A DNA stretch of 64,000 nt. Origin: VRUE01 sp963837695. Lineage in GTDB: Bacteria; Actinomycetota; Thermoleophilia; Solirubrobacterales; 70-9. The position numbers were made by a program, and so were the translations under genes. How positions within the stretch are numbered: position 1 is the stretch's first letter; every line of letters begins with the position of its first letter. Below the pieces are notes generated by a model. It saw only the letters and a program-made list of their open reading frames with translations, did no database searches and was not told the origin of the DNA. Shown here piece after piece: positions 59,867 to 64,000 of the stretch. The DNA lies in contig CAWINZ010000005.1 in the NCBI GenBank assembly GCA_963837695.1, forward strand, positions 558,001 to 622,000. Direction: 5' to 3'.

Positions 59867-60343
59867 CTAGGCTCCCCCGGCCTCGAAGCGGAGCTCGGTG
59901 TCCCCGATTCGCACCACGTCGCCGTCGAGCAGCTCCGCTTCGCCATGCAGCGCGGCGTCGTTGAGCAGGGTGCCGTTGGTGGAGCTCATGTCTTCGACGT
60001 AGGCGCGCCCCTCGCGCGAGAAGATCCTCGCGTGCAGGCCGGAGGCGTAGCGATCGTCGATTTGCAGGTCGGCTTCCTGCGAACGCCCGATCGAGAGCCC
60101 GCCGATCAGGTCGAAGCGCTCACCCTCGCGCAGGCCGCCGCCGCGCAGCGCCACCAGCCAAGCGTCGCCGCCCGCCGCGGAGCCCTCGAACGCGGGCAGC
60201 GGGTGGAACCCGGTCGCGTCGGGCGCCGGCGCGACCGTGCGGCGTAGGTCCTTCAGCGCGCTGCGCGCAATCCAGAGCAGGAACAGGTAGAGGACGGCGA
60301 GGAAGCCGAACTTGAGGGCGACGGATATGGGGTCGTAGGCCAC
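59867..60343 (-). CDS. fhaB: FHA-domain membrane protein FhaB
   Basis: A 158-residue protein with an N-terminal span (LKFGFLAVLYLFLLWIARSA) and a C-terminal phosphothreonine-binding FHA domain: GGLSIGRSQEADLQIDDRYA (GR motif), SGLHARIFSREGRAYVEDMS, STNGTLLNDAAL (near residue 125). It recruits phosphorylated kinase or wall proteins. It lies between fhaA and pstP in the usual order. Confidence 0.95.
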   Translation of the reverse strand: MAYDPISVALKFGFLAVLYLFLLWIARSALKDLRRTVAPAPDATGFHPLPAFEGSAAGGDAWLVALRGGGLREGERFDLIGGLSIGRSQEADLQIDDRYASGLHARIFSREGRAYVEDMSSTNGTLLNDAALHGEAELLDGDVVRIGDTELRFEAGGA

Positions 60344-60361
60344 GCGTTCAGCAGACTACGT

Positions 60362-61129
60362 CTACTGCTCGATGTCGAACCTGAAGGTCGTCGTGCCGAG
60401 CGTGACCTGGTCGCCTGATTTGAGCCTGGTCGAGCCGACGCGGCGGCCGTTGACCTTGACCCCGTTGGTCGAGCCCAGGTCGGCGATCGTCCACTCGCCG
60501 CCGGGCGAGCGGCGCAGCTCGGCGTGGTGGCGGGAGACGTTTGGGTCGCGCAGGACGCAGTCGGCATCGCGCGAGCGGCCGACGGTCGAACGCTCGCCGT
60601 CGAGGACGTAGCGCCGGTCATCGACGGTGACCACGGCCCGGGTCGTCACTTCGGCGCGGTGCGAGGGCCCCTCGGCTGGAGGCGGGGCGTCGCGCACCGC
60701 GGAGTAGACCATCGTGTGGCCCTCCTCACCCTGGACCGGCGCCTCGCCCTCTTGGGCCGGCGGCTTGACCAGCCGCGTCTGGATCCCGAACTCGCCCAGT
60801 CGCAACCGCTCGTCGGTCTCGAAGGCGACGGTGGGTCGGGTCAGTAGGTCGTAGCTGCGCCGCCGCGCGTGCTCCAGGAGGTAGCCCGAGAGCTCCTGCT
60901 CGAGCGAGCGCTCATAGCCCTCGAGGCGGGTACGGTCCTTACCCGAGAGGTAGACCGTGTACTCGTTGGGGACGTAGACCCGCGCCACCCCGGCGGTCTT
61001 GTGGGAGTCCATCTCCTTGGCCAGTTTGCGGGCCAGCTCGACCGGCTGGACCTCCGAGCTGAAGGCGCGGCTGAAGACCCCCTCGACGAGGCCTTCGATC
61101 CGACTCTCGAGGCTGCGTAGAACGCTGAT
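60362..61129 (-). CDS. fhaA: FHA-domain protein FhaA (DUF3662), probable ATC start
   Basis: A 255-residue protein with an N-terminal DUF3662 domain and a C-terminal FHA domain (RSTVGRSRDADCVLRDPNVS, RHHAELRRSPGGEW, LGSTNGVKVNGRRV). The first ATG is at 61012, but the family N-terminus (SVLRSLESRIEGLVEGVFSR, then SEVQPVELARKLAKE) is encoded in frame upstream. The upstream kinase stop at 61139-61141 limits the frame, and no ATG, GTG or TTG precedes this segment; ATC at 61129 is the natural start by homology. Either a rare AUC start is used or a base is wrong. It starts the fha-pst-rod-pbp series. Confidence 0.88.
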   Translation of the reverse strand: MSVLRSLESRIEGLVEGVFSRAFSSEVQPVELARKLAKEMDSHKTAGVARVYVPNEYTVYLSGKDRTRLEGYERSLEQELSGYLLEHARRRSYDLLTRPTVAFETDERLRLGEFGIQTRLVKPPAQEGEAPVQGEEGHTMVYSAVRDAPPPAEGPSHRAEVTTRAVVTVDDRRYVLDGERSTVGRSRDADCVLRDPNVSRHHAELRRSPGGEWTIADLGSTNGVKVNGRRVGSTRLKSGDQVTLGTTTFRFDIEQ

Positions 61130-61138
61130 CGGGAAATC

Positions 61139-62056
61139 CTAGGGTAGGACGGCCAGGTGGCCGAATGCGAGCCAGGCCCCGAGCGTCGCGGCTGCCGCCA
61201 CAGCGCCTACGCGAAGGCCGAACGGCGCGTTGACCGGGGGGAGGTCGTCGGCGAGGTGCTCGAGCGAGTCCTCGATGGCGGCTCCGAGCTCGTCCAGGGC
61301 CGGTCGCCGCGAGGGTCGGGGCTGCAGGGCGGCGTCGATCGTGTCGCTGAGCTCACGCGGCAGGTCGGGACGAAGCCTTCGCAGCGGGCGTGAACGCCCA
61401 CCGATAGCCCGCGCCGTCGCGGCGGGCGTGGCGCGGCGATTGGGGTTCTCGCCACCCCAGCACTCATACAGAGTCAGCGCCAACGAGTAGACGTCCGTCG
61501 CGGGGCCGGCGGTCTGGCCCTCCGCCTGCTCGGGGGACATGTAGGCAAGGGTGCCGACGACGTCGCCGGGTGCGGTCAGCGCCGCGCCGTCAGCCAGCCG
61601 GGCGATACCGAAGTCCATCAGCTTGGCGCGAAATTCCCCCTCGGGGGCGACGAGGACGTTCTGCGGCTTGATGTCGCGGTGGACGACGCCGCGCGAGTGG
61701 GCATGGTCGAGCGCCTCGCAGAGATCGGCGCCGATCTCTGCGATCTCGCGGTCGCTGAGCGCTCCTTCGCGGCTCAGCCCGGCCAGCGTGCTGCCCTCGA
61801 CCAACTCGGTGACGAGCAGCGCGTTGCCGTCCTCCTCGCCCATCTCATAGAGCGTGACGATGCCCGGGTGGTTGAGCCGGGCGGCCGCCTGCGCCTCGCG
61901 CAGCACCCTCTGGCCCGCCTCACCACGGGATTCGATCGCCTTGACCGCGACGGTCCGCTCGAGGCGTCCGTCCCAGGCCTCGTAGACGACGCCGAAGCCG
62001 CCGCTGCCGATGCGGCGCTCGATCAGGAAGCGGTTGAGAACGAGGGAGCCGACCAT
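61139..62056 (-). CDS. Second Ser/Thr protein kinase at the head of the cell-wall operon
   Basis: A 305-residue kinase: IGSGGFGVVYEAWDGRLERT, VAVKAIES, GVVHRDIKPQNVLV near residue 125, LMDFGIARLADG and YMSPEQAEGQ. After the kinase domain and a short juxtamembrane region there is one span (FGLRVGAVAAAATLGAWLAF) and the protein stops (HLAVLP), so it has no outer sensor. The ATG at 62056 fits the kinase N-terminus. In mycobacteria the second kinase (PknA) lies beside PknB; here a kinase precedes fhaA at the opposite end of the operon. It is divergent from the CARDB protein. Confidence 0.93.
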   Translation of the reverse strand: MVGSLVLNRFLIERRIGSGGFGVVYEAWDGRLERTVAVKAIESRGEAGQRVLREAQAAARLNHPGIVTLYEMGEEDGNALLVTELVEGSTLAGLSREGALSDREIAEIGADLCEALDHAHSRGVVHRDIKPQNVLVAPEGEFRAKLMDFGIARLADGAALTAPGDVVGTLAYMSPEQAEGQTAGPATDVYSLALTLYECWGGENPNRRATPAATARAIGGRSRPLRRLRPDLPRELSDTIDAALQPRPSRRPALDELGAAIEDSLEHLADDLPPVNAPFGLRVGAVAAAATLGAWLAFGHLAVLP

Positions 62057-62111
62057 CGCTCTTCCGACTTCGCCACGATTCCGCTTCCTCCTGCGACATA
62101 CTCCCTGCTTC

Positions 62112-63149
62112 TTGGAGGATTCGCTCCCATCTCGGCCGGGGCGCCGATCGCGCCCGCCACGTCGTCCCGAACGGCAGCAGATCCTGCTGCGGCGGGGGCT
62201 GGCGCTCGGCGCCGGCCTGCTGATCCTGATCCTGATCGTGCTCGGCGTGCGGGGCTGCCTCAACGCCCGCAAGCACCGGGCGCTGAGCGACTACGCCCGT
62301 AACGTCACCCAGATCGTCGACGAGACCGAACAGACCAGCAAGCACTTCTTCGGCAGCCTCTCGGACCCCGGCAGCCTCTCGGTGACCGAGTTCGTCGCCG
62401 AGGTCAACGCCGACCGCAGCGCGATGGACAACTACGTGGCGCGGGTCGACGGCCTCGACACCCCAGGCGACATGGGCAGCGCCCAGGACTCTCTGAAGCT
62501 CGTCTACGAGCTGCGCGGCGCAGCGATGACCGAAATCGCCGACAAGATCAGCACCGCGCTGGGCGAAGCGGGGTCGAAGAAGGCGACCGAAATCATCGCC
62601 AAGCAGATGAATGTGCTGGCGGCGAGCGACGTCGTCTACGCGTCCGTCGCCCGCCCGGAAATCGACGGGGTGCTGGCCGACAACGGGATCGAGGGCGACG
62701 ACGTGCCGAAGAGCGAATTCGTCCCCGAAGGCTCGGCCTGGCTCGATGAAAGCGCCGTGAGCGCGGCGCTCGCCTCGGTCAGCGGCGCCGCGACTGGCGA
62801 AACGGGCGGCGTCCACGGCCTCGGCCTGATCGGGGTCAGCATCAACGGGACCGAACTGACGCCGGAAGGGAGCACCGCGGTGAGCGCGGAAGAAACGCCG
62901 GAAGTCGAAGTGACGGTGCAAAACCAGGGCGAATCGACCGAGAACGGCATCACCGTCTCGGTCACCGTCAATGGCAGCGCCCTGACTGGGACCATCAGCA
63001 GCATCGAAGCGGGGGCCGAAGAAACGGTGACGATCCCGCTCACCCCCACGCCTAAAGGCGAAGTGGCGCTGGAAGTCGAAGCGGAACCGGTGCCTGGCGA
63101 GGAAGTGGCGGAAAACAACAAAGCCTCGTACACCGTCGTCTTCGAATAG
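62112..63149 (+). CDS. Membrane-anchored protein with CARDB-like domain
   Basis: A 345-residue protein with a basic N-terminus and a strong span (LALGAGLLILILIVLGVRGC). A helical outer region follows (RNVTQIVDETEQTSKHFFGS to LKLVYELRGAAMTEIADKIS). The C-terminal Ig-like CARDB domain reads EVEVTVQNQGESTENGITVS to VAENNKASYTVVFE. No ATG fits: the ATG at 62010 is antisense to the kinase gene, so TTG at 62112 is proposed. The shared divergent promoter suggests co-control with the kinase, which might phosphorylate or sense through it. It precedes pheA by 4 bp. Confidence 0.8.
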   Translation: MEDSLPSRPGRRSRPPRRPERQQILLRRGLALGAGLLILILIVLGVRGCLNARKHRALSDYARNVTQIVDETEQTSKHFFGSLSDPGSLSVTEFVAEVNADRSAMDNYVARVDGLDTPGDMGSAQDSLKLVYELRGAAMTEIADKISTALGEAGSKKATEIIAKQMNVLAASDVVYASVARPEIDGVLADNGIEGDDVPKSEFVPEGSAWLDESAVSAALASVSGAATGETGGVHGLGLIGVSINGTELTPEGSTAVSAEETPEVEVTVQNQGESTENGITVSVTVNGSALTGTISSIEAGAEETVTIPLTPTPKGEVALEVEAEPVPGEEVAENNKASYTVVFE

Positions 63150-63153
63150 CTCG

Positions 63154-63990
63154 ATGAAGGTCGCCTTCCTCGGCCCGGCTGGGACGTTCACGGAAGATGC
63201 TTTGCGGGAGGCTACGCCCGCGGGTGTAGAGGTGGAGGTAATTCGGACTGACACGGTCCACGATGCGATCTTGGCGGTTGAGCGGGGTGAGGCGGAGCGG
63301 GCTCTGGTGCCGTTCGAGAACTCGATCGAGGGGTCGGTGCGGAGCACGTTGGACACGCTGGCGTTCGACACCGAGGCGGTTGCGATCGTCGGTGAGTACG
63401 ACTTCCGGGTCCATGCCCACCTGATCGCCCGTGGGGGGGTCGAGCTGGGGCAGGTCGCAGCCGTCCTCTCACACCCCCAGCCGCTCGCACAGTGCGCGGG
63501 CTTCCTGCGCGAGCACCTGCCCGGGATCGAACGTCGCAGCGTCAGCAGCACCGCCGAGGCCGTGCGGATGGTCGGCGAGTCGGTCCGGCCCTGGGCGGCG
63601 ATCGGCGCTCGTGCCGCCGCCGAGCTCTACGGCTGCACGGTGCTGCGCGAGGGGATCGAGGACGAGGACGACAATGTCACCCGCTTCGTCTGGATTGCCC
63701 CCGCCGGAACGGAGCCTGCCGGTGACGGTCCCTGGCGAACCTCGCTTGTCTTCTCCGAGCTCGGAGCGGACCACCCGGGCGCCTTGGTCGAGGCCCTACA
63801 GGAGTTCTCCAGCCGCGCCGTCAACCTCAGCCGCATCGAGTCGCGACCGGCAGGTCAGGGCCTAGGCCGCTACATGTTCTTCTGCGATCTAGAAGGTGCG
63901 GTGGACGACCGGCCCGTCGCCGCGGCGCTCGAGGCGCTGCGCGAGAAGGCTGAGTCGGTCCGGATTCTGGGCTCCTACCCGATCGGTTAG
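63154..63990 (+). CDS. pheA: Prephenate dehydratase
   Basis: Converts prephenate to phenylpyruvate in phenylalanine synthesis. The 278-residue protein has the catalytic domain start VAFLGPAGTFTEDALREA, VPFENSIEGSVRSTLDTLAF near residue 50, and the T-R-F motif region DNVTRFVWIAP near 170 with the catalytic Thr. An ACT regulatory domain follows (DHPGALVEALQEFSSRAVNL, SRIESRPAGQGLGRYMFFCD), so Phe feedback control is expected. There is no fused chorismate mutase. The gene ends 10 bp from the window edge. Confidence 0.96.
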   Translation: MKVAFLGPAGTFTEDALREATPAGVEVEVIRTDTVHDAILAVERGEAERALVPFENSIEGSVRSTLDTLAFDTEAVAIVGEYDFRVHAHLIARGGVELGQVAAVLSHPQPLAQCAGFLREHLPGIERRSVSSTAEAVRMVGESVRPWAAIGARAAAELYGCTVLREGIEDEDDNVTRFVWIAPAGTEPAGDGPWRTSLVFSELGADHPGALVEALQEFSSRAVNLSRIESRPAGQGLGRYMFFCDLEGAVDDRPVAAALEALREKAESVRILGSYPIG

Positions 63991-64000
63991 ATCGCCTGCG

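Overview
This is a 64 kb chromosomal window from a high-GC actinobacterium. Large secreted NHL/Fn3-type proteins, a pknB-pbpA-rodA-pstP-fhaB-fhaA block and many TetR paralogs all suggest Thermoleophilia (Solirubrobacterales-like); that placement is an inference, not a database match. No rRNA, tRNA, CRISPR array, transposase or phage module was recognised.

Layout. 1-4.1 kb: an SOS mutasome operon on the minus strand (dnaE2, cut by the window edge; a DUF6504-type small protein; an ImuB lacking its polymerase palm) behind a perfect LexA-like palindrome. 4.2-6.4 kb: small membrane protein, tyrosinase, separate KFDV-like protein and a broken EEP-family nuclease. 6.4-26.5 kb: accessory region with ATPase genes, VapBC, a small-ORF/nucleotidyltransferase pair, two very large secreted proteins, pyrF, and eight TetR units in seven genes (one gene fuses two complete TetR proteins). 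26.6-30.4 kb: enoyl-CoA hydratase, metF, hydrolase, DUF3105 protein. 30.4-44.1 kb: cell-surface polysaccharide cluster (acyltransferases, priming transferase, three glycosyltransferases, Wzx, Wzy, LytR_C protein, nucleotide-sugar dehydratase, DedA, UppP). 44.2-53 kb: Fic, purM, a third DUF234-type ATPase, a sensor kinase, then AbrB, HNH, MNT pair and MazEF. 53-62 kb: cell-wall growth and phosphorylation block ending with ddl. 62.1-64 kb: a CARDB-like anchored protein and pheA.

Two patterns stand out. First, palindromic elements of about 70-170 bp are scattered through 26-39 kb. Several lie in frame inside the acyltransferase and Wzy genes and add 24- to 40-residue peptides; others supply the 3' ends of genes, much like Rickettsia palindromic elements. 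Second, three stand-alone ATPase_2/DUF234 proteins, a related ATPase and a Fic protein each carry a different AT-rich palindrome or direct repeat directly before the start codon, as autoregulated toxin-antitoxin or defence genes do. Both patterns are read from sequence; their functions are inferred.

Several genes need non-ATG starts to include conserved N-termini: fhaA seems to start at ATC, uppP at CTG, and others at TTG or GTG.
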